Shown here: in pieces, positions 1 through 6,890 of the stretch
Numbering within the stretch: position 1 is the first letter of the stretch
Layout of the letters: the number at the start of each line of letters is the position of its first letter
Assembly: GCA_041906185.1 (NCBI GenBank)
Contig: JAYRJQ010000014.1
Coordinates: 94,290 to 158,289, forward strand
Origin: Roseateles_B sp041906185
GTDB lineage: Bacteria > Pseudomonadota > Gammaproteobacteria > Burkholderiales > Burkholderiaceae_C
Length of the DNA: 64,000 nt
Reading direction: 5' to 3'
Made by a program: the position numbers and the translations under genes
The notes under the pieces: model-generated
The model's database searches: none
The model's input: the letters and a program-made list of their open reading frames with translations, nothing else
What the model was told of the DNA's origin: nothing

Positions 1-738
1 ATCAACGCCAGCATGCGTTGCGCCGCCCCGGCCCTGGCCACGCTGGCGCCCCCGGCCGCCTGCGCCTGGACCGAATGGACGCAGGCCGCCCATGCCGACT
101 ACGAGGCCAATCTCGTCGCCCAGCCGGTCGCGCCGCTGGACATGGCCGAGGTCGTCCAGCGCCTCTCCCGCCTGCTGCCCGAGGGCACCGTCTTCACGAA
201 CGGCGCGGGCAACTACAGCGGCTGGCTGCACCGCTACCACCGCTACACCGGCCTGCATCGCCATGGCCGCACGCAGCTCGCACCGACCAGCGGCGCCATG
301 GGCTACGGCCTGCCGGCGGCGGTGGCGGCCGCGCTGCTACAGTCGCGCTGGGTGGTCAACATCGCGGGCGACGGCGACTTCCTCATGAACGGCCAGGAGC
401 TGGCCACCGCCACCGGCTACGGGGCCCGCAAGCTGCTGTGCGTGGTGGTGGACAACGGCACCTACGGCACGATCCGCATGCACCAGGAGCGCGAGTACCC
501 GGGGCGCGTCTCGGGCAGCGATCTCTACAACCCCGATTTCGCAGCGCTGGCGCAGGCCTATGGCTGGGCCTCGCACCGCATCGAGAGGACCGAGGACTTC
601 GAGCCCGCGCTGCGCGCTGCCATCGCCGAGGAGCGCCCGACGCTGTTCCACCTGCGCCTCTCGAGCGACGTCTCGACCAGTCGCAGCACGCTCAGCGCGA
701 TCCGCGAGGCAGCCCGCCAGCGGCTGGGCCAGGCCTGA
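1..738 (+). CDS. Thiamine-diphosphate-dependent enzyme (acetolactate synthase-like), C-terminal part
   Basis: The frame is open from base 1, so the gene starts before the window and only the last 245 residues are seen. They form the C-terminal pyrophosphate-binding domain of the ThDP enzyme superfamily. A GDG motif begins near base 367 and is followed about 26 residues later by VVVDN, the usual GDG-to-N metal and diphosphate site; TSGAMGYGLPAA upstream is also typical. The family includes acetolactate synthase, glyoxylate carboligase, benzoylformate decarboxylase and similar enzymes. The N-terminal domains that separate these are missing, so the substrate cannot be named. It ends 28 bases before the S4 gene. 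Confidence 0.85.
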   Translation: MNASMRCAAPALATLAPPAACAWTEWTQAAHADYEANLVAQPVAPLDMAEVVQRLSRLLPEGTVFTNGAGNYSGWLHRYHRYTGLHRHGRTQLAPTSGAMGYGLPAAVAAALLQSRWVVNIAGDGDFLMNGQELATATGYGARKLLCVVVDNGTYGTIRMHQEREYPGRVSGSDLYNPDFAALAQAYGWASHRIERTEDFEPALRAAIAEERPTLFHLRLSSDVSTSRSTLSAIREAARQRLGQA

Positions 739-754
739 GGCCTGCAGCGTCTGG

Positions 755-760
755 GACAAT
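755..760 (+). promoter_or_regulatory. Candidate -10 box (GACAAT) for the S4 gene
   Basis: GACAAT lies with only six bases between it and the ATG at 767, and no Shine-Dalgarno sequence is visible. If used, transcription would start at or next to the start codon, giving a leaderless mRNA. I see no clear -35 box. The same layout recurs at 12721, 39854, 44582 and 57307. Confidence 0.4.
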
Positions 761-766
761 GCCGGC

Positions 767-982
767 ATGAACGACATCGAATTCCAACTGCGCGGCGACT
801 ACATCGAGCTGGACAAGCTGCTGAAGGCCACGGGCATTGCCGGCAGCGGCGGCCAGGCTCGCCAGATGATCACCGAGGGCCTCGTCACCGTGGACGGCCA
901 GCCCGAGTCCCGCAAGACGGCCAAGATCCGTGCCGGCCAGCGCGTCCATGCGCAAGGGCAGGGCGTCCGCGTCGTCGCCTGA
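767..982 (+). CDS. Small S4-domain RNA-binding protein (YbcJ/RlbA-like)
   Basis: A 71-residue protein made almost entirely of one S4 fold. It shows the sequence IELDKLLKATGIAGSGGQAR, then ITEGLVTVDGQ and ESRKTAKIRAGQRV, which match the S4 consensus in which a helical pair and a beta turn grip structured RNA. Stand-alone S4 proteins of this size (YbcJ, YaaA types) are generally linked to ribosome or tRNA metabolism, but the exact RNA target is unknown. The ATG at 767 is chosen because the S4 pattern starts directly after it; upstream codons look non-coding and overlap the previous gene. Confidence 0.88.
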   Translation: MNDIEFQLRGDYIELDKLLKATGIAGSGGQARQMITEGLVTVDGQPESRKTAKIRAGQRVHAQGQGVRVVA

Positions 983-1006
983 AATCCAGCCCCCACCGGA
1001 GCCGAG

Positions 1007-1501
1007 ATGGACTTCAGCACCTGTGACATCTGCGACCGCTTCAAGGGCGACAGCAGCGGCGCACTGCGCGTCCTGCCCGGCGGGCGCTATCTGAGCTATG
1101 GCGGCCGCGAGCGCTTCGCCGGCCCGATCAGCACCGTGCGCTGCCTGGACGACAACAGCGCCGTGAAGGCGGCCGTGGAGTCGCCGGGGCAGGGGCGCGT
1201 GCTGGTGGTCGATGGTGGCGCCTCGATGCAGCGGGCGCTGCTGGGCGGCAATCTGGCCGCCGCCGCCGCGCGCAATGGCTGGGCCGGGCTGCTGATCCAT
1301 GGCTGCGTGCGGGACCGCGCCGAGCTGCGCGCCGCGGAGGTCGGCATCCTGGCGCTGGGCCATGTGCCGCTGCCCACGGACCGCCAGGGCCAGGGCTCGA
1401 CCGATGTCCCCCTGCAGCTGCACGGCCTGCTGCTGCGCCCCGGCGAGTGGCTCTACGCCGACGAGGACGGCTGCGTGGTGCTGCCCCAGCGCCTCGCCTG
1501 A
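1007..1501 (+). CDS. rraA: RraA family protein (RNase E inhibitor-like / HMG aldolase-like)
   Basis: A 164-residue protein with the RraA fold signature GLLIHGCVRDRAEL and the glycine-rich stretch VVDGGASMQRALLGGNLA, matching the usual length of about 160. Members either regulate RNase E activity (RraA) or act as 4-hydroxy-4-methyl-2-oxoglutarate/oxaloacetate aldolases. The G-x20-R-D arrangement (GGN..., then CVRD) associated with the aldolase activity is present, so the enzyme reading is at least as likely as the regulatory one. GGAG at 998-1001 is a good ribosome site five bases before ATG 1007. It sits 24 bases behind the S4 gene and is probably co-transcribed with it. Confidence 0.85.
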   Translation: MDFSTCDICDRFKGDSSGALRVLPGGRYLSYGGRERFAGPISTVRCLDDNSAVKAAVESPGQGRVLVVDGGASMQRALLGGNLAAAAARNGWAGLLIHGCVRDRAELRAAEVGILALGHVPLPTDRQGQGSTDVPLQLHGLLLRPGEWLYADEDGCVVLPQRLA

Positions 1502-1538
1502 GCGTCGGCCCCGTTCGCGTGGCGCGGCCCCCGGCCGC

Positions 1539-3716
1539 TCAGGCCTGGCGTGCGGCGGGGGCGTCCTGCTGCTGCCGCAGCCAGGCGCGCATCGCCGCCG
1601 CATCCATGGGCCGGCCGAACAGCCAGCCCTGGCCGATCTGGCAACCCAGGCGCAGCAGCGTCTCGCGCTGTGCCTCGGTTTCCACCCCTTCCGCCACCAC
1701 ACTGAGATCGAGCGCCTGCCCGATGCTGATGACGGCGCTGGCGAGGGCGCGGTCGTCAGGGTCGGTGTCGAGATCGCGCACGAAGCTCTTGTCCAGCTTG
1801 ACCTCCGACACCGGCAGCCGCTTGAGATAGCCCAGGCTCGAGTAGCCGGTCCCGAAGTCGTCCACCGAGAGGCGCACGCCCATCGCGTCCAGCGCCTGCA
1901 GCTGCTCGCGCGGGCGGCCGCTCTCGTCCAGCATCAGGCGTTCGGTGACCTCCAGCGTCAGCTGCGCGGCCTGCAGGCCGTTGCGCTGCAGCTGCTGCTG
2001 CACGTGAGCGGCGACGTCGTCCTGCACGAAGCGCAGCGCCGAGACGTTGACCGACACGTTCAGGCCCTGCAGCCCCTCCGCCTGCCAGTCGTGCAGCTGG
2101 CGGCAGGCGGCCTCGAGCACCCAGGCATCCAGCGCGTTGATCAGCCCGCATTCCTCGGCGACGGGGATGAAGCGGTCCGGCGGCACCCAGCCTCGCGTCG
2201 GGTGCGGCCAGCGCAGCAGCACCTCCATGCCCAGCATCCGGCGATCGGCCAGCGCCATCTTGGGCTGGAAGTGCAGCTCCAGCACGCCCGTGTTGAGGGC
2301 CTGACGCAGTTCGGATTCCAGCGTCAGCCGCTCGTCCAGCGACTGGTTCATCGAGGCCAGGAAGTAGCGGCTGCAGTTGCGGCCCGCCTGCTTGGCCTCA
2401 TACATGGCGATGTCGGCGTTCTTGAGCAGCGGCTCGAAGCTCTGCCCATCGTCGGGGCAGGTGCTGATGCCGATGCTCGCGCTGAGGTTGAGGTGCACGC
2501 CGCTGGTCAGCTGCACCGGCGCGGCCAGCGCGGTGTGAAGTTTCTGCGCGACGTGCATCGCGTCCAGCGCGTTGCAGCCGGGGAGCATCAGCACGAACTC
2601 GTCACCGCCCAGGCGGGCGAGGGTGTCGGTGTCGCGCAGGGTGCTGCCCAGGCGGCGGGCGGCCTCGCGCAGCACCTCGTCGCCGGCGGTGTGGCCGAGG
2701 GAATCGTTGACGGTCTTGAAGCGGTCGAGGTCCAGCAGCAGCAGCGAGGACGGCTGCTCCAGGCGCAGCGACATCTGCAGCGCCTGCTGGGCGCGGTCCG
2801 TGAAGAGCGTGCGGTTGGGCAGGCCGGTGACGCTGTCGTAGTAGGCCAGGCGCTCGATCTCGCGCTGGCTCTCCTCGTGCTGCAGCGCGAGCTGGCACAG
2901 CTGCGCGCAGGCCTCGACCATGCGGCGATGGAAGGGCGCGACGCAGCGGCTCTCGCGGTAGTAGAGCGCGAAGGTGGCGCCCACATGGCCGTCGGGCAGG
3001 AAGATGGGCGTGGACCAGCAGGCCGCCAGGCCGAAGGCCGTCGCCAGGGGACGGAAGGGCTCCCACAGCCAGTCAGTGGCGATGTCCCGCACCTCGACGG
3101 GCTCGCGCCGCCAGGCGGCCGTCCCGCAGCTGCCGGCCTGTGGGCCGATGGGCACGCCGTCGATCGCGGCACTGAAGGCGGCGGGCAGGCTCGGCGCGGC
3201 CAGCGGATGGACGCGCCCCTCGCGGTCCACGGCCAGCACGCTGCAGATCACGCTGGGATCGAGCGCCTCCACGCGCCGGCACAGCAGGTCCATGACCACC
3301 TGCAGCGGCCGGCCCGAGGCCACGGCCTCGAGCACCTCGCGCTGGAGGATGTCGATGGCATGGCGCTCGCGCCGTTCGTCCAGCGGGGTCAGGACCAGCG
3401 CCAGCAGCCCGTCGCGGCCGTCGCCCTCCAGCGCACGCAGCTGACCCTCGACCTGCAGGCTCGTGCCGTCGCTCAGCCGCAGCGTCAGCGGGCGCAGGGC
3501 CGGGAGGTCATCGAACCAGGCGTGCCACTGGGCGGCATCGAGACCATGCACGCAATCGAGCAGCGAGCGCGCGTCGCCGACCCAGCGCGCGAAGGCGGTG
3601 CTGCGGCGTTCGATGCGGGCGTGGGCGTCCACCCAGGCGACCCCGATGCCGGCGGCCTCCAAGGTCCGCTCGAGCAGATGCCCGGACGGCGGCACGGGCT
3701 GCACGGTGGCTGTCAT
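1539..3716 (-). CDS. PAS-GAF-GGDEF-EAL cyclic-di-GMP synthase/phosphodiesterase
   Basis: A 725-residue signalling protein. A PAS-like N-terminus (about 15-110) is followed by a GAF domain (about 120-282), a GGDEF domain and an EAL domain. The cyclase motif GGDEF (370-374) is intact and is preceded by the inhibitory-site pattern RDTD (361-364). The phosphodiesterase domain has EVL at 498-500 in place of EAL, but keeps DDFGTGYSS (619-627), the lysine after it and AEGVET (675-680), so hydrolysis is plausible. There are no transmembrane segments, so it should be cytosolic and respond to a small ligand through GAF. A purine-rich GGGAG lies eight bases before the ATG. It is transcribed alone, away from rraA, with an unusual phased repeat upstream. 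Confidence 0.92.
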   Translation of the reverse strand: MTATVQPVPPSGHLLERTLEAAGIGVAWVDAHARIERRSTAFARWVGDARSLLDCVHGLDAAQWHAWFDDLPALRPLTLRLSDGTSLQVEGQLRALEGDGRDGLLALVLTPLDERRERHAIDILQREVLEAVASGRPLQVVMDLLCRRVEALDPSVICSVLAVDREGRVHPLAAPSLPAAFSAAIDGVPIGPQAGSCGTAAWRREPVEVRDIATDWLWEPFRPLATAFGLAACWSTPIFLPDGHVGATFALYYRESRCVAPFHRRMVEACAQLCQLALQHEESQREIERLAYYDSVTGLPNRTLFTDRAQQALQMSLRLEQPSSLLLLDLDRFKTVNDSLGHTAGDEVLREAARRLGSTLRDTDTLARLGGDEFVLMLPGCNALDAMHVAQKLHTALAAPVQLTSGVHLNLSASIGISTCPDDGQSFEPLLKNADIAMYEAKQAGRNCSRYFLASMNQSLDERLTLESELRQALNTGVLELHFQPKMALADRRMLGMEVLLRWPHPTRGWVPPDRFIPVAEECGLINALDAWVLEAACRQLHDWQAEGLQGLNVSVNVSALRFVQDDVAAHVQQQLQRNGLQAAQLTLEVTERLMLDESGRPREQLQALDAMGVRLSVDDFGTGYSSLGYLKRLPVSEVKLDKSFVRDLDTDPDDRALASAVISIGQALDLSVVAEGVETEAQRETLLRLGCQIGQGWLFGRPMDAAAMRAWLRQQQDAPAARQA

Positions 3717-3743
3717 GGCGTTTCTCCCTGGCCAATTCAGTCG

Positions 3744-3749
3744 ATTGTG
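3744..3749 (-). promoter_or_regulatory. Candidate -10 box (CACAAT) for the GGDEF-EAL gene
   Basis: On the minus strand CACAAT lies 27 bases upstream of the ATG at 3716, leaving room for a leader of about 20 bases that contains the ribosome site. No TTGACA-like -35 box is seen at the expected distance, so the promoter may need an activator. The 11-bp phased repeat at 3880-3944 lies about 140-200 bases further upstream. Confidence 0.3.
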
Positions 3750-3879
3750 CCGGGAGCGCGCCGGATGCTGGCGTGATGTGAATCAAGCGGCCGCGGCCGC
3801 TTCGTGGCTCGCCGCAGACAGGGGAGCCTCCCGTGATCGATCGCACGGCCGGCGGGCCGGCGCCAAGGGGGGTGAGGGC

Positions 3880-3944
3880 GATTCGCCTGGATCCGATCGC
3901 GATCCGTTGGGGATCCGGTATGGATGCGGCACCGATCCGTGCCG
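3880..3944. repeat. 11-bp helically phased GATCCG array
   Basis: GATCCG occurs at 3890, 3901, 3912 and 3934, with the one-base variant GATGCG exactly in phase at 3923 and GATTCG at 3880 (10 bases before the first). The hexamer is constant while the other five bases of each unit vary, so this is not a simple tandem duplication. It lies in the 243-bp non-coding gap between the flavin reductase stop and the GGDEF-EAL start. Sites every 11 bp face the same side of the helix, as expected for cooperative protein binding. The binding protein is unknown. Confidence 0.55.
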
Positions 3945-3959
3945 GCGCCGTCCGCGGGC

Positions 3960-4523
3960 TCAGGCGGCCTGCGTCACCAGCAGCCCGCCGCTCGTGAAGA
4001 ACTGGCCGGCGCCCAGGTGGTGCAGGGCGCGCCGCTGCACCTCGGGCTGGTCCACCCAGCGGCCGTCGACGAAGGCCCAGTCCTCGGCCCAGGCATGGAC
4101 CACCTCGGCCAGGAAGAGGTCGTAGCGATGCTCGACGTAGGGCTCGGGGTAGACCACGCATTCCAGCCAGGCGAGGCAGCCCTCGATCAGCGGGGCGTCG
4201 ACCTTCTGGCCCGGGCGGGCCTGGATGCCGTAGCGGGCGAACTTGTCGAGGTCGCGGCCGCTCACATGGCCGACATCGGCGGTCAGCTGGGCCTGGCCGG
4301 CGCAGGGGACGGCCAGCACGAACTCGCCGGAGGCATCGACCAGCTCGCGGGTGTAGGTGGCCTTGTCGATCACCACGGCCACCTTGGGCGGGCTGAAGTC
4401 CAGGGGCATGTTCCACGCCGCGGCCATGACATCACGATGGCCTTCGTGCTGGCTGGCCACCAGCACGGTGGGCCCGTGGTTGAGGAGACGACTGACTTGG
4501 CGGAGATCGACAGGAACGCGCAT
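3960..4523 (-). CDS. Flavin reductase-like protein (FMN-binding split barrel)
   Basis: A 187-residue protein matching the flavin reductase-like/DIM6-NTAB split-barrel family. The N-terminal part reads PTVLVASQHEGHRDVMAAAW, then MPLDFSPPKVAVVI and FVLAVPCAGQ, the usual FMN-binding core, followed by a second half with LAWLECVVYP and an exposed loop. Members reduce free flavin with NAD(P)H or just bind FMN. I place the start at the ATG at 4523 because the ten codons upstream (from 4553) do not fit the fold; no strong ribosome site precedes either. It stands alone; no two-component monooxygenase partner is adjacent, so its electron acceptor is unknown. Confidence 0.8.
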   Translation of the reverse strand: MRVPVDLRQVSRLLNHGPTVLVASQHEGHRDVMAAAWNMPLDFSPPKVAVVIDKATYTRELVDASGEFVLAVPCAGQAQLTADVGHVSGRDLDKFARYGIQARPGQKVDAPLIEGCLAWLECVVYPEPYVEHRYDLFLAEVVHAWAEDWAFVDGRWVDQPEVQRRALHHLGAGQFFTSGGLLVTQAA

Positions 4524-4717
4524 GAGAAGAAGGAAACAGGCGGTACAGCTCAAGGCCTGCGTCAGGCCAGGCAGCGATTGTCCGCAGCCCTACTTCTGCC
4601 GTCAGGATCGAAAAGCAAGAGGATGTAGCAAGGTGTTGCAAAAGGGATCGGGATTTGCCCGGGGTCAAGCCCCTGCTTGGGGGTTTTGGTGGTTTCGTTG
4701 CAGATTCGTATCAGACG

Positions 4718-4764
4718 CGGGCGATCATCGCCCGGCGCCGGATACCACTGCCTGACCGGTCAGG
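4718..4764. other. Two short inverted repeats in the gap downstream of the unknown membrane protein
   Basis: The 236-bp gap between the flavin reductase start and the end of the next gene holds CGGGCGAT-C-ATCGCCCG (4718-4734) and the perfect palindrome CCTGACCGGTCAGG (4751-4764), which overlaps the stop codon of the minus-strand gene ending at 4760. Neither is followed by a T run. They may slow or end transcription or bind protein; I see nothing else in the gap. Confidence 0.25.
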
Positions 4765-6109
4765 GCGTGCGGGCAGACCGCTCGGGGCCGAGCGCCGCGG
4801 CCCATTCGCCGGCCCGGGCGATGGTCTTCAGGGTCTCGCGCTGGCGGGGCTGGGCGTCGCAGGGCTGCTGGTCCCCGCCGGTGCGGAACTGCATCTCCAT
4901 GAATTGGCGGTAATCCGCGTCGGTGAAGGTCCTCACGAAGGCCTCGCGCGCTTTCCAGGCGGCTTGCTCACCGGCGCCGTTGGCGGCCGCCATGCGCAGG
5001 CTGGCCAGCCGGTCGTGCAGTTCCGGATGCGGCGTCGTCCACAGCAGCTCGGCCGCCCGGCGGCAGTCGGCCTGGCGTTGCTCGCTTCGGGCCGGTCCTG
5101 ACGAGGTGCAGGCATCGACCAGCGGGCTGCTGGCCCCGATGGTCGGCCACGTCTGGCTCAGATGCTCGATCAGGGCGAGGCCTTCCTGCAGCGCCAGGCT
5201 TGGCGTCTCCCCTTCCACCAAGGTCAGCAGCAGACCCAGGAAGTCCTCCTGGTAGCTGCGGGCGTAGCGTGCCGCGCGGATGCCGGCCCAGTGGCTCTCG
5301 GGGATCTCGGAGGCGTCTCGCAGCAAGGGCAGCCAGGCCAGCAGGTTCTCGGGCTCGATCTCGTGCCAGGGCCTCAGGGTGCGTGGGCCGCAGGGGGCGC
5401 CATCAAAGCAGGAGCCACGGGCCTGGCGCCAGAGGTGCCACACCAGGGGGTCTCGGCTGCCTTCGGCCAGTGCGCGCAGGACCGGCATGTGGATGCTGCT
5501 GTCCCGGCCATAGTCGATGCGGGCGCCCAGGAACGCGGCAGCGGCCCGGCTGCGGAGGTCTCCGCGCGCCTGGAGTTGCGTCACCCAGCGCTGCATCAGC
5601 CGCTGCTTGACCGCCTCGCGAGCCTGCACGCCCACATCCTGCAGCTTGGCTTGGATGCGTGCGCTGATGTCGACTTGGCTGGCGCTGAAGTCCAACGGCG
5701 TGGCGCGATCCACGGCGGCCATGGCCTGCTGGTGTGCGACCTGGCCGTGGGGGCACCACTGCTTCTCGATCTCCGCGACCTTCTCGGGTGGCAGACCCCA
5801 GGGGCGCCGGGTGTCCACAGCTCCCGAGGGCACGGACGCCGCAGAGACACCGGATGCGGGGGACACTGAAGGCACCGTGGCGACGCCCGGGCGCCGGGCC
5901 GCTGATGCCGCCGCCGTCGGTGCTGGCGTCCCGGCTTGAACGGCGCCGCCGGCCTCGCCGCTGCGCTCCATCACCCGCCAGCCGACGCCCGCGCCCACCA
6001 TCAGCAGGCCGCTCAGCACCACCGCCAGACGCACGCCCGGACGCACCCGCAGCCGCTCGTGATCGCTGCGGCGCCCGCCCTCATCCTTCAATCTTTTCAT
6101 TGGCGGCAT
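4760..6109 (-). CDS. Membrane-anchored protein of unknown function
   Basis: I do not recognise this 449-residue protein. From ATG 6109 (or 6100) it has a short positive cytoplasmic tail, one hydrophobic helix (about 24-45), a roughly 55-residue Ala/Pro/Ser/Thr-rich linker and then a soluble domain of about 330 residues, expected in the periplasm. That domain is helical in appearance, has scattered Trp and several Cys (for example CFDGAPCGPRT), and shows no known catalytic motif. Upstream codons in the same frame overlap serB and look non-coding. It starts 61 bases after the serB stop on the same strand, so it may be the last gene of an mfd-serB unit. Confidence 0.75.
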   Translation of the reverse strand: MPPMKRLKDEGGRRSDHERLRVRPGVRLAVVLSGLLMVGAGVGWRVMERSGEAGGAVQAGTPAPTAAASAARRPGVATVPSVSPASGVSAASVPSGAVDTRRPWGLPPEKVAEIEKQWCPHGQVAHQQAMAAVDRATPLDFSASQVDISARIQAKLQDVGVQAREAVKQRLMQRWVTQLQARGDLRSRAAAAFLGARIDYGRDSSIHMPVLRALAEGSRDPLVWHLWRQARGSCFDGAPCGPRTLRPWHEIEPENLLAWLPLLRDASEIPESHWAGIRAARYARSYQEDFLGLLLTLVEGETPSLALQEGLALIEHLSQTWPTIGASSPLVDACTSSGPARSEQRQADCRRAAELLWTTPHPELHDRLASLRMAAANGAGEQAAWKAREAFVRTFTDADYRQFMEMQFRTGGDQQPCDAQPRQRETLKTIARAGEWAAALGPERSARTP

Positions 6110-6170
6110 GCTAACGCGCAAAACGCGCGTCCCGGCTTGTCCGAAGCTGGGCGCTGTTGGGGTGCGCCCT

Positions 6171-6863
6171 CTAGCGCAGCACCTGCAGCAGCTGCTCCAG
6201 CCCGCCTTCGTTGATGGCGACCATGGCCTGCTCGCGCACGCGCGGCTTGGCGTGGTAGGCGACCGAGAGGCCGGCCACACCCATCATCGGGAGGTCGTTG
6301 GCGCCGTCGCCCACGGCCAGGCACTGCGCCGGCGTCGCGCCGATCTCCGCCGCGCACTGCAGCAGCATGCGTCGCTTCTCCTCGCCGTCGCAGATCTCGC
6401 CCCAGGGCTGCATCACGAGGCCGCCCGTGAGCGCGCCGTCCGCGATCTCCAGCTCGTTGCTGCGCACGTAGTCCATGCCCAGTTCGGCGGCCACGTGGCG
6501 CGTGAAGAAGGTGAAGCCGCCCGAGACCAGCAGCAGCTTGAGCCCCGCCGCCTGGAGCGCCGCACACAGCTCGCGGGCGCCCGGATTGAACTGCAGGCGC
6601 TCGGCCAGCACCTGTTCCAGCGCGCTCACCGGCACGCCCTTGAGCAGCGCGAGGCGGCGGCGCAGGCTGTCCTTGAAGTCCGTGATCTCGCCGCGCATGG
6701 CGGCCTCGGTGATGGCCGCCACCTCCGCCTTCTTGCCGGCGGCAGCGGCGATCTCGTCGATGCACTCGATGTTGATCAGCGTCGAGTCCATGTCGAAGGC
6801 GGCCAGCCGGAAGTCGGCGAGTCGCAGGGGCGGGGTGAAGCCTTGGGTGACGAGAGCGCTCAT
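6171..6863 (-). CDS. serB: Phosphoserine phosphatase
   Basis: A 230-residue HAD-superfamily phosphatase for the last step of serine synthesis (O-phospho-L-serine to L-serine). Motif I is DMDST (24-28) with the nucleophile Asp24 and the acid/base Asp26; motif II is SGG (114-116); motif III/IV is EEK plus GDGAND (185-190), which binds Mg2+. The cap sequence EAAMRGEITDFKDSLRRR is that of SerB. It lacks the long N-terminal ACT-like extension of the E. coli protein, so it is the short form. It starts 27 bases after the mfd stop, on the same strand. Confidence 0.96.
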   Translation of the reverse strand: MSALVTQGFTPPLRLADFRLAAFDMDSTLINIECIDEIAAAAGKKAEVAAITEAAMRGEITDFKDSLRRRLALLKGVPVSALEQVLAERLQFNPGARELCAALQAAGLKLLLVSGGFTFFTRHVAAELGMDYVRSNELEIADGALTGGLVMQPWGEICDGEEKRRMLLQCAAEIGATPAQCLAVGDGANDLPMMGVAGLSVAYHAKPRVREQAMVAINEGGLEQLLQVLR

Positions 6864-6890
6864 GGGAGGGGGCAGTTCAGCGAATGGGGT

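Noticed and set aside
498..3500. A thiamine or c-di-GMP riboswitch upstream of the relevant genes in the window
   Set aside because: I looked upstream of thiD, the GGDEF genes and the window's first complete genes and saw no sequence with known aptamer motifs.
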